Shown: positions 1-9,749 of the stretch, piece by piece
Layout: each line of letters opens with the position of its first letter
How positions within the stretch are numbered: the stretch's first letter is position 1
DNA from: Opitutia bacterium
GTDB taxonomy: Bacteria > Verrucomicrobiota > Verrucomicrobiia > Opitutales > Coraliomargaritaceae
Reading direction: 5' to 3'
DNA length: 40,320 nucleotides
NCBI GenBank assembly: GCA_029252625.1
Contig: JAQXBA010000217.1
Coordinates: 1-40,320, forward strand
Translations under genes and position numbers: made by a program
Notes under the pieces: model-generated
Told to the model about the DNA's origin: nothing
Database searches by the model: none
Seen by the model: only the letters and a program-made list of their open reading frames with translations

Positions 1-479
1 AACGACTCACCTGCCCCGTGCTCGCTAATGGCAACGTAACTTCCGTGGCCAAAGGACAATGGGTGCTCGACGAAACGAAGAGTGCTGGCCTGATGGTCGG
101 CCGCTCCTGTATCCGTAACCCGTGGATCTTCCGCCAATTGCGCGAGCATTTCGCTGGTCAACCCATTTACCGCCCAAGCCTAGCCGATGTGCGCGATTAT
201 ATCGAAGACCTATTTTTCGCTACCAGCCATAGGCAGCGCCACGAACTGAGTCACATCAACCACATGAAGAAGTTCCTCAATTTTGTTGGTCTCGGCGTCG
301 ATGCGGACGGGCAATTCCTACATGATATGCGTCGCACACGCTGCAAGGACGATCTCGACCGTGTTTGTGAAAAACACTTGATCGACGGTGGCCGAGGCGA
401 ACAGCTCTTTCCCGAAGAGCCGATCAAGGGCCTGATTGCTCGGCCCAACTGCGAAACGCCGCAGGGCTGCGAACTGTAA
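1..479 (+). CDS. tRNA-dihydrouridine synthase (Dus family), 3' part only
   Basis: This is the C-terminal part of a flavoenzyme that reduces uridine to dihydrouridine in tRNA. The reading frame is open from the window edge (codons in phase with position 3) and reads PVLANGNV, then GLMVGRSCIRNPWIF. These match the end of the Dus TIM barrel (P-V-x-A-N-G-D and G-x-M-x-G-R-x-x-x-x-N-P-W motifs). About 100 residues of the helical tRNA-recognition domain follow, ending at TAA 477-479. The GTG at 18 is internal, not a start. The FMN site and catalytic Cys lie outside the window, so the DusA/B/C subtype cannot be decided. The next gene, sucC, is 375 bp away and looks independent. Confidence 0.85.
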   Translation, partial: RLTCPVLANGNVTSVAKGQWVLDETKSAGLMVGRSCIRNPWIFRQLREHFAGQPIYRPSLADVRDYIEDLFFATSHRQRHELSHINHMKKFLNFVGLGVDADGQFLHDMRRTRCKDDLDRVCEKHLIDGGRGEQLFPEEPIKGLIARPNCETPQGCEL

Positions 480-502
480 GACTGCATCTCGCTCTGGCCC
501 TA

Positions 503-524
503 TCGCGGGATAAACCCGCTCGCG
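503..524. repeat. REP-like GC-rich hairpin
   Basis: GCGGG (505-509), a five-base ATAAA loop and CCCGC (515-519) form a short perfect hairpin, flanked by TCGC and TCGCGA. It resembles REP-type palindromes and could be the terminator or mRNA-end hairpin of the dus gene, though there is no T-tract. I saw no second copy in this window, so repeat status is unproven. The remainder of 480-854 holds the palindrome and promoter candidate listed separately and no gene. Confidence 0.3.
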
Positions 525-683
525 ACAAACAACCGCAGCAACTAAGTTCACCCCATGAGATCGAATATAGGCAGAACAATTTACGGCTCAACGCTGTTAT
601 TTCCAGCCAATGGTGAGTCAAGCTATTCGCGATGAATCCGCAAGCGAGACGCGCACACCCGATTTTGAAAGCCAGCAAGTCAA

Positions 684-705
684 AATTGCTTGACGTCAAG
701 CAATT
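684..705. promoter_or_regulatory. Perfect 22-bp palindrome upstream of sucC
   Basis: Each half is AATTGCTTGAC or its exact complement, meeting at a central GACGTC. No base is mismatched. It lies about 150 bp upstream of the sucC start and 33 bp upstream of a possible -35 element. A partly related GCAAGTCAA lies at 675-683. Its size and symmetry suit a dimeric transcription factor controlling sucCD. The regulator is not in the window, so operator function is an inference. Confidence 0.5.
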
Positions 706-738
706 AAACTTAAGTCACGCACTCGAAGATAGATACAA

Positions 739-769
739 TTGATTCAAAACCGTTTTTTCTTCTTATAAA
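739..769 (+). promoter_or_regulatory. Candidate sigma-70 promoter of sucCD
   Basis: TTGATT (739-744) and TATAAA (764-769) are 19 bp apart; a second TATAAAAT lies at 774-781. This is the most A/T-rich part of the sucC upstream region and is downstream of the 22-bp palindrome. Spacing is longer than ideal and there is no transcript evidence. Confidence 0.35.
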
Positions 770-854
770 TTTCTATAAAATAGGTTGCGCCGCGCTATCA
801 ACCTTGGCATCAAGCAAGCTTCCTTTTTGTGCCCAAAACACTAACCAATAACAG

Positions 855-2042
855 ATGAACATTCACGAGTATCAAGCAAAAGAGCTTCTTCACCACTACG
901 GCGTCCCGGTCCCACGCGGATATTCAGCGACAAATGCTGAAGAAGTAGACACCGCCATCTCCAAGATTGAAGGCGATCTAATCGTCGTTAAATCCCAAAT
1001 TCACGCAGGTGGACGCGGCAAGGGAACGTTCAACGATGGCTACCAAGGTGGGGTTAAGGTCGTCAAAAGTAGCGAAGCCGCACAAACAGCCGCCACGGCG
1101 ATGCTCAATAACACACTGGTGACCGCACAGACTGGCCCAGCTGGGCGCAAGGTACAGACACTCTACATCACTGAAGGGTGCGACATTACACACGAGTATT
1201 ACCTCGCGATCGTGCTCGATCGTGACACCGCTCAAGCAGTCATCATCGCCTCGACCGAAGGTGGCATGGATATTGAAGCAGTCGCCGAGTCCACTCCAGA
1301 GAAGATCACTCGCGTCGCAGTTTCGCCTACCACAGGCCTTCGCCCCTTTCATTGCCGAGAAGTCGCTTACGCACTTGGCTTCGAAAGCGATCAGGTCAAG
1401 CAACTCAGTAAAATCCTCAGCGGTACCTACAAGATGTTCTGGGAAAAGAACGCCGAGCTGGTAGAGATCAACCCACTGGTCACCACACCGGAAGGTCAAG
1501 TCGTCGCCCTCGACGCCAAAGTATCCTTCGATGGCAATGCACTGTTTAAGCACCCTGACATCCAAGCGCTCCGCGACTTGAACGAAGAAGACCCGAAAGA
1601 GATTGAAGCATCCAAGTTTGACCTAGCCTACATCGCACTGGACGGCAATATCGCCTGCCTTGTGAACGGCGCAGGACTTGCCATGGCAACGATGGACATC
1701 ATCAAGACCTTCGGCGGCGAACCGGCCAACTTCCTCGACGTCGGCGGAGGTGCCAACGAAGAGAAGGTCACTGCAGCCTTCAAGATCATCCTGTCCGACC
1801 CAAATGTTAAAGGTATTTTAGTTAACATCTTCGGCGGTATTATGAAGTGCGACGTCATTGCACGCGGCATCGTTGCTGCTGCCAATAACATCGAGCTGAA
1901 CGTGCCACTCGTCGTCCGCCTTGAAGGCACCAACGTCGAAGCCGGCAAGAAGATCCTCCGCGAAAGCGGCATCGCACTCACCCCAGCCGACAACCTTGTC
2001 CAAGCTGCTGAAATCATCACTAGCCAAGTCGCCAGCGCCTAA
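855..2042 (+). CDS. sucC: Succinate-CoA ligase (ADP-forming), beta subunit
   Basis: Beta subunit of the TCA-cycle enzyme that converts succinyl-CoA plus ADP and phosphate into succinate, CoA and ATP; it carries the nucleotide-binding ATP-grasp domain. The protein is 395 aa, close to the usual 388. It opens [12 protein letters not shown], the standard family N-terminus, and contains [12 protein letters not shown] near residues 48-59, [16 protein letters not shown], and the C-terminal CoA-ligase stretches FLDVGGGA and [16 protein letters not shown]. sucD follows after 35 bp on the same strand, so they should be co-transcribed. The start has no Shine-Dalgarno sequence upstream. Confidence 0.97.
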   Translation: MNIHEYQAKELLHHYGVPVPRGYSATNAEEVDTAISKIEGDLIVVKSQIHAGGRGKGTFNDGYQGGVKVVKSSEAAQTAATAMLNNTLVTAQTGPAGRKVQTLYITEGCDITHEYYLAIVLDRDTAQAVIIASTEGGMDIEAVAESTPEKITRVAVSPTTGLRPFHCREVAYALGFESDQVKQLSKILSGTYKMFWEKNAELVEINPLVTTPEGQVVALDAKVSFDGNALFKHPDIQALRDLNEEDPKEIEASKFDLAYIALDGNIACLVNGAGLAMATMDIIKTFGGEPANFLDVGGGANEEKVTAAFKIILSDPNVKGILVNIFGGIMKCDVIARGIVAAANNIELNVPLVVRLEGTNVEAGKKILRESGIALTPADNLVQAAEIITSQVASA

Positions 2043-2077
2043 GCGCATTGACACGATAACTTTTAATCTAATATCCA

Positions 2078-2962
2078 ATGAGTATTCTCGTTAACAAAGA
2101 TACACGTCTCGTCGTCCAGGGACTTACTGGTAAAACTGCCACCTTCCACACTTTACAATGCATTGATTATGGAACGAATGTCGTCGCTGGAGTCACACCC
2201 GGCAAAGGCGGTCAATTATGGGAAGGCAAAGTGCCTGTCCTTAATACGGTTTCTGAAGCAGTGAAGCAATACGGAGCCAACGTTTCCGTCATCTATGTCC
2301 CGCCTCCGTTCGCGGCCGACTCAATCCTCGAAGCGATTGCAGCCGAGATCCCTCTCGTCATCTGCATCACCGAAGGCGTGCCAGTCCGCGACATGGCAGA
2401 AGTGCGTAAAGCACTCGATGCCACCAACGGCAAGACTCGCCTGATCGGGCCCAACTGCCCTGGTATCATCACACCTGGCGAATGCAAGATCGGCATCATG
2501 CCGGGCTACATTCACAAACCAGGTCGTGTCGGTGTGGTCTCTCGTTCAGGCACATTGACCTACGAAGCGGTTTACCAACTCACACAGCGCGGCCACGGCC
2601 AATCGACTTGTATCGGTATCGGTGGTGATCCAATCAACGGCACTTCCCAGCTAGATGCAGTGCGCTTGCTCAACGAAGACCCAGACACCGATGCGATCAT
2701 CATGATCGGCGAAATCGGTGGCTCGGCCGAAGAAGAAGCCTGCGCCTACATTAAGGAGCACGTCACCAAGCCCGTCGCTGGATTTATTGCAGGCGCATCT
2801 GCACCAAAGGGCCGCACCATGGGCCACGCTGGTGCGATCGTCTCTGCCAATGGTTCTGGCACTGCCGAAGCGAAATTTGCAGCCATGGAAGATGCCGGTG
2901 TCTCGATCGCTCGCAATCCTTCGGAAATCGCCGACGCACTGCTGAAGATCTACAAGGGCTAA
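2078..2962 (+). CDS. sucD: Succinate-CoA ligase, alpha subunit
   Basis: Alpha subunit of succinyl-CoA synthetase. It has an N-terminal CoA-binding Rossmann domain ([21 protein letters not shown]) and a C-terminal ligase domain with the phosphorylated histidine in GHAGAIV (His250). At 294 aa it is full length. [12 protein letters not shown] and SRSGTLTYE are the expected family motifs. It pairs with sucC immediately upstream. The first ATG after sucC gives the canonical [11 protein letters not shown]-terminus; the 35-bp spacer has no visible ribosome-binding site. A terminator hairpin follows 24 bp after the stop. Confidence 0.97.
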   Translation: MSILVNKDTRLVVQGLTGKTATFHTLQCIDYGTNVVAGVTPGKGGQLWEGKVPVLNTVSEAVKQYGANVSVIYVPPPFAADSILEAIAAEIPLVICITEGVPVRDMAEVRKALDATNGKTRLIGPNCPGIITPGECKIGIMPGYIHKPGRVGVVSRSGTLTYEAVYQLTQRGHGQSTCIGIGGDPINGTSQLDAVRLLNEDPDTDAIIMIGEIGGSAEEEACAYIKEHVTKPVAGFIAGASAPKGRTMGHAGAIVSANGSGTAEAKFAAMEDAGVSIARNPSEIADALLKIYKG

Positions 2963-2986
2963 TCCCGCGTAGCGAAACTTACCAAC

Positions 2987-3023
2987 AAAGCCGCCTGCTG
3001 CATATCGCACAGCCGGCTTTTTT
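2987..3023 (+). terminator. Rho-independent terminator of sucCD
   Basis: AAAGCCGCCTG (2987-2997) pairs with CAGCCGGCTTT (3010-3020) with one mismatch across a 12-base loop, and the right arm runs into a T tract ending at 3023. Confidence 0.8.
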
Positions 3024-3168
3024 GTGCGTTCACGCGCAGAATCACTCGCCTAAATAAAAAAAGAACCGATCCGCCACATTCTTTGCAACTTATTCGAACC
3101 GGCGGTGATATATACTATCAAGCATTATTTCAACTGAAGGCCTTGCCCTCGCCACAACTGGCATACAA

Positions 3169-3202
3169 TTGACAGTCAGGCCAAAAAACCACTCTCTATA
3201 AT
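3169..3202 (+). promoter_or_regulatory. Candidate promoter with consensus boxes but long spacer
   Basis: A perfect TTGACA (3169-3174) and a perfect TATAAT (3197-3202) lie upstream of the DUF1549 gene, but they are 22 bp apart instead of 16-18. Either only the TATAAT is used, or an activator is needed to bridge the spacing. It lies 47 bp upstream of the proposed ATT start at 3249. Confidence 0.4.
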
Positions 3203-3235
3203 TCATTCCTCTACCTACAGCGAAACTGTCGCCAG

Positions 3236-3248
3236 AAAGGATCCTACC

Positions 3249-3251
<3 letters not shown>
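3236..3251 (+). promoter_or_regulatory. Ribosome-binding site and ATT start codon
   Basis: AAAGGA (3236-3241), a 7-nt spacer and ATT (3249-3251) begin the signal-peptide frame. This is one of the few good Shine-Dalgarno sequences in the window, and it precedes a non-standard start, supporting use of AUU or a recent G-to-T change or sequencing error in an ATG. Confidence 0.55.
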
Positions 3252-5567
<2,316 letters not shown>

Positions 5568-5570
5568 CCA

Positions 5571-5607
5571 CTCCCCCTCAGCCCTCAAGTCTCAGCCCTC
5601 CACTACT
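5571..5607 (+). repeat. Pyrimidine-rich leader tract (CTCAAGTCTC type)
   Basis: The 40-bp gap between the DUF1549 and DUF1501 genes is almost purine-free and built from variants of CCCTCAAGTCTCAGCCCTC, ending right at the ATG at 5608. No Shine-Dalgarno sequence is present. Near-identical tracts occur at 7547-7583 (inside a gene) and 30057-30097 (start of ispD). Confidence 0.6.
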
Positions 5608-6888
5608 ATGTATGACGAACTAAACAGACTGGACGAACTTTCACGCCGCAAGTTCATACAATACTCAGCCAAGGCGCTGCTTGGCGTCGGTCTATCTGCC
5701 AGCACCACCCCGCTCTGGGCCTCGCAAACGATCAAGAAACCGACTGCACGTAACGTTATCTACATTTACCTTAGCGGCGGCATGAGTCATATCGACACCT
5801 TCGATCCCAAACCCGCATGGAAAGACCAAGGCCCTGTCCAAACAATCGATACCAATGTCGCCGGCATACAGATCAGCGAATACTTACCCAGCCTCGCGAA
5901 ACGCATGGACAAGATCGCCATCATTCGCTCGATGTATTCCAATCAAGGCGCGCATGAACCCGGCAACTACTTTATGCACACCAGCTACGCACAACGTGGC
6001 ACTATCAAACACCCCGGCCTCGGCGCATGGCTCAACAGCATGTCCGGCAAGACCAACTCCACGCTTCCTGGCAATATCCGCATCGGTGGTAGTAACAACG
6101 GGCCCGGCGGCGCAGGCTTTCTCGATTCAAAATACGCACCACTGCACCTCGCCACGCCCGACGATGGGCTCCCCTACGTCGATCGCCACAATAGTGTCGA
6201 CGAAGCCGAGCTACGCGAGCGCATGGCACTCGCGCAGATGATGGATCTCTCCTTTCATAAAAAATATCCATCCAAACAAGTGCGCGCCTATGGTGATGTG
6301 TACGACGAAGCGATGAAGTTGATGAAGAGTAAAGACCTCGTCGCATTCGACCTCAGTCAAGAGCCGAAAGTAGTGCGCGCCGCCTACGGTGACTCCCGCT
6401 TTGGCAAGAGTTGCCTACTCGCTCGCCGCCTAGTAGAGCACGGCGTGCGCTTTGTCGAGCTGAACCTTGGCGGCTGGGATACGCATAACGACAATCACGA
6501 CCAAGTCGCCGAACTCACCAACCCGCTCGATTCAGCAGTCTCCTCTCTTCTCGACGACCTCCACTACCGTGGCCTCCTCGACGAGACCCTCGTCGTGATC
6601 GGCACCGAATTTGGACGCTCACCCGAGATCAATGCTAACGCTGGGCGCAACCACCACCCTACCGCGTTTTCCTGCGTGCTCGCCGGCGGCGGCATCAAAG
6701 GCGGTCAAGTTTACGGCTCGACCGATGTCAGTGGCCACTCGATCGCGGAAAACGGCGTGACCGTACCCGATTTCAACGCGACCATCGCCTACGCCCTCGG
6801 CTTACCAATCGATAAAGTAGTGCACTCGCCAAGTGGTCGCCCCTTCCAAGTCGCCGATAAAGGTCGCCCAATCACCGCACTGTTTTAG
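5608..6888 (+). CDS. DUF1501 family protein with Tat signal
   Basis: DUF1501 proteins belong to the alkaline-phosphatase/sulfatase-like superfamily and are nearly always found beside DUF1549/DUF1553 proteins in this phylum; the substrate is unknown. From the ATG at 5608 the protein is 426 aa. Its N-terminus carries a twin-arginine signal (LSRRKFIQYSAKALLGVGLS, then SASTTPLWA), so it is likely exported folded; a tatA gene lies at 19143. Motifs visible are YIYLSGGMSHIDTFDPKP, GGWDTHNDNHDQV, TEFGRSPEIN and GRNHHPTAFS, the usual metal-site-like stretches. The frame stays open upstream into the previous gene, but that part is a shadow. It is probably co-transcribed with its neighbour. Confidence 0.88.
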   Translation: MYDELNRLDELSRRKFIQYSAKALLGVGLSASTTPLWASQTIKKPTARNVIYIYLSGGMSHIDTFDPKPAWKDQGPVQTIDTNVAGIQISEYLPSLAKRMDKIAIIRSMYSNQGAHEPGNYFMHTSYAQRGTIKHPGLGAWLNSMSGKTNSTLPGNIRIGGSNNGPGGAGFLDSKYAPLHLATPDDGLPYVDRHNSVDEAELRERMALAQMMDLSFHKKYPSKQVRAYGDVYDEAMKLMKSKDLVAFDLSQEPKVVRAAYGDSRFGKSCLLARRLVEHGVRFVELNLGGWDTHNDNHDQVAELTNPLDSAVSSLLDDLHYRGLLDETLVVIGTEFGRSPEINANAGRNHHPTAFSCVLAGGGIKGGQVYGSTDVSGHSIAENGVTVPDFNATIAYALGLPIDKVVHSPSGRPFQVADKGRPITALF

Positions 6889-6958
6889 AAAAGAAGCTAG
6901 AACTTAGCCACCTAAAAAGAACCACTGACTTCTAACTACTTCCTTCTAACTTCTTTAT
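6889..6958 (+). repeat. Pyrimidine-rich leader tract with facing purine-rich arm
   Basis: CTTCTAACTACTTCCTTCTAACTTCTTTAT (written here as its parts CTTCTAACTAC and CTTCTAACTTC) runs up to the ATG at 6959. A purine-rich arm, AAAGAAGCTAGAA near 6890-6902, can pair with TTCTAACTTCTTT near 6944-6956 in 12 of 13 positions, so the leader could fold and hide the start region. Confidence 0.5.
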
Positions 6959-8401
6959 ATGCCTGAATTCTTACTCCCGTTTGGCCCCTTCCACATGGTC
7001 ATTCTCCATCTACCGATCGGAGCGCTCACCGCCATCTGGTTCCTCGAACTCTTACTCGAAGACACAGGCAATAAACATAAAAGCCAAGCCATCGGCTTAG
7101 TCCACCTGCTGTTATTGCTGTCCTGCGCTCTAACCATCGCACTCGGCCTGAGCTATGAGGAGTTCGGTCAATACGGCGAAGAAATCGAACAACACGAACT
7201 CTGGGGCTACATCTTCGGCGGATGCGTGCTCGCCAGCTACATTCTCTACTGGATCAACCGCAAGGCTGGTAAAATCGGCACAAAATTCGTCTACACACTT
7301 TCGCTGCTCGCCGCGACCATTGCCATGGTCATCACCGCCCATCAGGGCGGCGAGCTTGTACACGGCAAAGGCTTCCTCTCCAAGCCATTCAAAGAAGATA
7401 AACGCAGAGCCAACGCAGCAGAGCCACCATCACAAGCGATCCCCGAAAGCACCAAGGTAGAGGCGAACCGCGGCACGGCCCCAATCATGGATGTCATGAG
7501 CGGAGACGACATGATGGATAGCATGACAGTCGCGGCACCTGCCGCTGCTCTCAAGTCTCCCCCCTCAGACCTCAAGTCTCAACAAATCGCCCTGTTCGAA
7601 GCCTCCCAAACCATCTTTCAGCGCAATTGCACCAAGTGCCACGGCGCCACCAAACAAAAAGGCGACTATCGACTAGATGGTAAGCACTCGATCAATCTAA
7701 GCGGCAAGAGCAAGCTCCCCGCGATCGTCCCCGGCAACCCCGAGGAAAGCGAATTGATGTATCGCATGCTGCTGCCACGTGATGACGACGACGCCATGCC
7801 TCCCGAAGAAAAAGACCCCGTTTCGCCCGAAGACATTGATACCGTGCGCCAATGGATCGAAGCCGGCGCATATTGGCCTGACGAAGCGGAGCTCAGCTCC
7901 GCACCCGGTGACTACGTCCCAGTTGGCAACGCCAAAACCGACAAATTGATCGAGCAAATCAGCAGTACAGGCGTAAAGGCCGAATACAACGCATGGGGTG
8001 ATCAAAGCATTCGTATCGACCTAGGCGTAGTTAACCCTAGACATTTGAATCAGGCCATTCAGCAGCTTCGCGGGTTTGGCAACAAACTAACTTGGCTGGA
8101 TTGCAGCGAACTGGAACTACCGCAAGGCTTCTTCCAACAGCTCCATGAATGTAGCAAACTACAACGCCTCCATTTGGACGCCACCGACGTAACTGATCGG
8201 CAAGTAGACGCACTCAGCGGGTTAACTGAGCTCAGCTACTTGAACCTCTACAATACCCAGATTAGCGACGCAGGGCTCGAATCGCTACACACTTCCATTA
8301 GCTTACGAAAAATATACCTCACACAGACACAAGTTTCCGCTAACGGGATTGCAGAACTAAAGAAAGCTCTGCCGGAGCTAGAAGTCGTGTATCAGCCTTA
8401 A
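6959..8401 (+). CDS. Membrane DUF2231 + cytochrome c (PSCyt1-like) + leucine-rich repeat protein
   Basis: 480-aa modular protein. Residues 1-130 form a four-helix membrane domain of DUF2231 type (PFHMVILHLPIGALTAIWFLE). A linker (about 135-210) leads to a c-type cytochrome domain with CTKCH heme-binding motif at 224-228 and later acidic MPPEEKDPVSPEDIDTVRQW, typical of PSCyt1. Leucine-rich repeats fill about 370-480 (LTWLDCSELELP, LQRLHLDATDVT, LSYLNLYNTQIS). The heme domain is expected on the periplasmic side. It is the third gene of the cytochrome cluster and likely hands electrons to, or organises, the two exported partners. The linker includes a translated copy of the CTCAAGTCTC repeat tract (7547-7583, reading ALKS..DLKSQ). 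Confidence 0.85.
   Translation: MPEFLLPFGPFHMVILHLPIGALTAIWFLELLLEDTGNKHKSQAIGLVHLLLLLSCALTIALGLSYEEFGQYGEEIEQHELWGYIFGGCVLASYILYWINRKAGKIGTKFVYTLSLLAATIAMVITAHQGGELVHGKGFLSKPFKEDKRRANAAEPPSQAIPESTKVEANRGTAPIMDVMSGDDMMDSMTVAAPAAALKSPPSDLKSQQIALFEASQTIFQRNCTKCHGATKQKGDYRLDGKHSINLSGKSKLPAIVPGNPEESELMYRMLLPRDDDDAMPPEEKDPVSPEDIDTVRQWIEAGAYWPDEAELSSAPGDYVPVGNAKTDKLIEQISSTGVKAEYNAWGDQSIRIDLGVVNPRHLNQAIQQLRGFGNKLTWLDCSELELPQGFFQQLHECSKLQRLHLDATDVTDRQVDALSGLTELSYLNLYNTQISDAGLESLHTSISLRKIYLTQTQVSANGIAELKKALPELEVVYQP
7547..7583 (+). repeat. CTCAAGTCTC repeat tract inside a coding region
   Basis: CTCTCAAGTCTCCC and CCTCAGACCTCAAGTCTC lie in frame in the linker between the membrane and cytochrome domains and translate as ALKS-PPSD-LKSQ. 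The same sequence type stands upstream of DUF1501 (5571-5607) and at the start of ispD (30057-30097). Confidence 0.6.
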
Positions 8402-8469
8402 ACGATTTTTAGTAGAGAGGGTTTAGTAACCAAGGATCCATGATAAAAGCTCAGCGTAGAAGCGATTAA

Positions 8470-8777
8470 ATATGAAAAATACTTTTGCGATCTATTCGCT
8501 AGCGATTTTTTCCAGATGCATCTACTGATCAGCCTGAGTGCACTGTTTGGTAGCGTGACGGTCGCCTTAATTCCCTACTGGCTTGCGGCGATCCTGTTAC
8601 TGGCGAGCGCATCAAATGGTTCATACATAAAAAGTTGAGTGGGGCCTGTCGGCGCTCGAATATCTGCTGTGCTGTCTTCTTGCTCTGATTCCCTTGCTGA
8701 CTGTAATGTTCTTTGGGGTCGAAGTGCCTATAGGCTTAGACAATTTGCAGACCAACTCACTCTGCCGAAAAACGTAG
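8470..8777 (+). pseudogene. Frameshifted membrane-protein remnant
   Basis: The 411-bp gap 8402-8812 has no intact gene but holds three short hydrophobic reading frames in succession: one from ATG near 8472 (MKNTFAIYSLAIF), one at 8516-8638 (MHLLISLSALFGSV, then LIPYWLAAILLLA) and one ending at TAG 8775-8777 (WGLSALEYLLCCLLALIPLL). Each switches frame where the former ends, as expected for a decayed multi-helix membrane protein. I do not recognise the family. Non-coding chance hydrophobicity is possible. Confidence 0.35.
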
Positions 8778-8812
8778 CCCTGCTCGATCCAATCGCATCG
8801 CCATGCAGCTCA

Positions 8813-9622
8813 CTATAATTTCCCCCAGGAATTCCCTTCGATAAGGGCGTTCATCTTTGCAGTCAGTGCCGCCTCAATCGCAGCTGCGTCACCAATATTT
8901 TCGGCGATGCAATTCACGATCGCACTACCGACGACGAGGCCGTCGGCTGCCTGTGCGACTGTATTGACATGATCAGCATTGGAAATACCGAAGCCAACCA
9001 CGACTGGAAGATCAGTGTACTGCTTAATCTCATCAACTCGTGCCTTAATCCCGTCAGACATCGCAGCTTGCTCACCTGTCACTCCTTCACGTGACACGTA
9101 ATAGACAAATCCAGTCGCGGCCTGACAAATTGTTTTCAAGCGCGAGTCTGGAGTGGTGGGCGCGACGATAAAAACGGTTTGTAGCCCATACTTCTCACAC
9201 GCCGCAAGATGATCCCCAGCTTCTTCTGGCGGCAGATCTAAAGTGAGTATGCCATCTACCCCCGCAGCTTTTGCTTGCTTGGCATACGCCTCGCTGCCCC
9301 AAGCGAAGACCAAATTGTAGTAAGTATAGAAAACAATCGGTACGTCGCTAAATGCGCGCACTGCTTTGACTAACTCGAGCACACGGGCGCTGGTGCTGCC
9401 ACTTTCAAGTGCACGTTGCGCGGCCAATTGATTCGTCGATCCATCCGCGAGCGGATCCGAAAATGGCACGCCCAATTCTAGTACATCGACGCCTGCATCA
9501 ATCACCGCACGGCATGCTTTGACAGATGTTTCAAAGTCAGGGTCGCCAGCACATAGATAGCCGACAAAGGCGGCGCGATTTTCGGCACGGGCAGTGGCAA
9601 AGGCTTTTTGGATACGAGACAT
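8813..9622 (-). CDS. trpA: Tryptophan synthase alpha chain
   Basis: Cleaves indole-3-glycerol phosphate to indole and glyceraldehyde-3-phosphate, passing indole to TrpB. The protein is 269 aa, full length. The catalytic Glu49 and Asp60 sit in VLELGVPFSDPLADG at the same numbers as in the Salmonella enzyme. GVDGILTLDLPPEEA, YVSREGVTG, VVGFGISNADHV and ADGLVVGSAIV follow the TIM-barrel order of the family. No trpB or other trp gene is next to it, so its pathway partners are elsewhere. Its start is preceded by four perfect copies of an 8-bp pyrimidine repeat rather than a Shine-Dalgarno sequence. Confidence 0.96.
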   Translation of the reverse strand: MSRIQKAFATARAENRAAFVGYLCAGDPDFETSVKACRAVIDAGVDVLELGVPFSDPLADGSTNQLAAQRALESGSTSARVLELVKAVRAFSDVPIVFYTYYNLVFAWGSEAYAKQAKAAGVDGILTLDLPPEEAGDHLAACEKYGLQTVFIVAPTTPDSRLKTICQAATGFVYYVSREGVTGEQAAMSDGIKARVDEIKQYTDLPVVVGFGISNADHVNTVAQAADGLVVGSAIVNCIAENIGDAAAIEAALTAKMNALIEGNSWGKL

Positions 9623-9630
9623 GATGAGTA

Positions 9631-9662
9631 AAAAGTGGAAAAGTGGAAAAGTGGAAAAGTGG
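9631..9662 (-). repeat. Tandem 8-bp repeat (CCACTTTT x4) in the trpA leader
   Basis: Four perfect, adjacent copies of AAAAGTGG on the plus strand, which is CCACTTTT on the trpA coding strand. The last copy ends 8 nt before the trpA ATG. The tract is a slippage-prone simple repeat in a 5' leader and belongs with the other pyrimidine-rich leaders in the window. Confidence 0.85.
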
Positions 9663-9749
9663 GAAGGTTTAATCTCCTATCTTAGGACGCGTCAAGCGAC
9701 CAAAATACTTTCACACCCTTGAACATTCGGACCTTCGCACGCGAAGCCT

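Noticed and set aside
978-1565. 195-codon minus-strand open frame inside sucC
   Set aside because: Antisense shadow of a strongly conserved gene; no family resemblance.
9631-9662. CCACTTTT repeats considered as a CRISPR-like array
   Set aside because: The units are 8 bp with no spacers; a simple tandem repeat.
9700-9749. CTTCGC/GCGAAG hairpin after the cyclase gene as terminator
   Set aside because: Short stem without a T tract on the minus strand; not strong enough to call.
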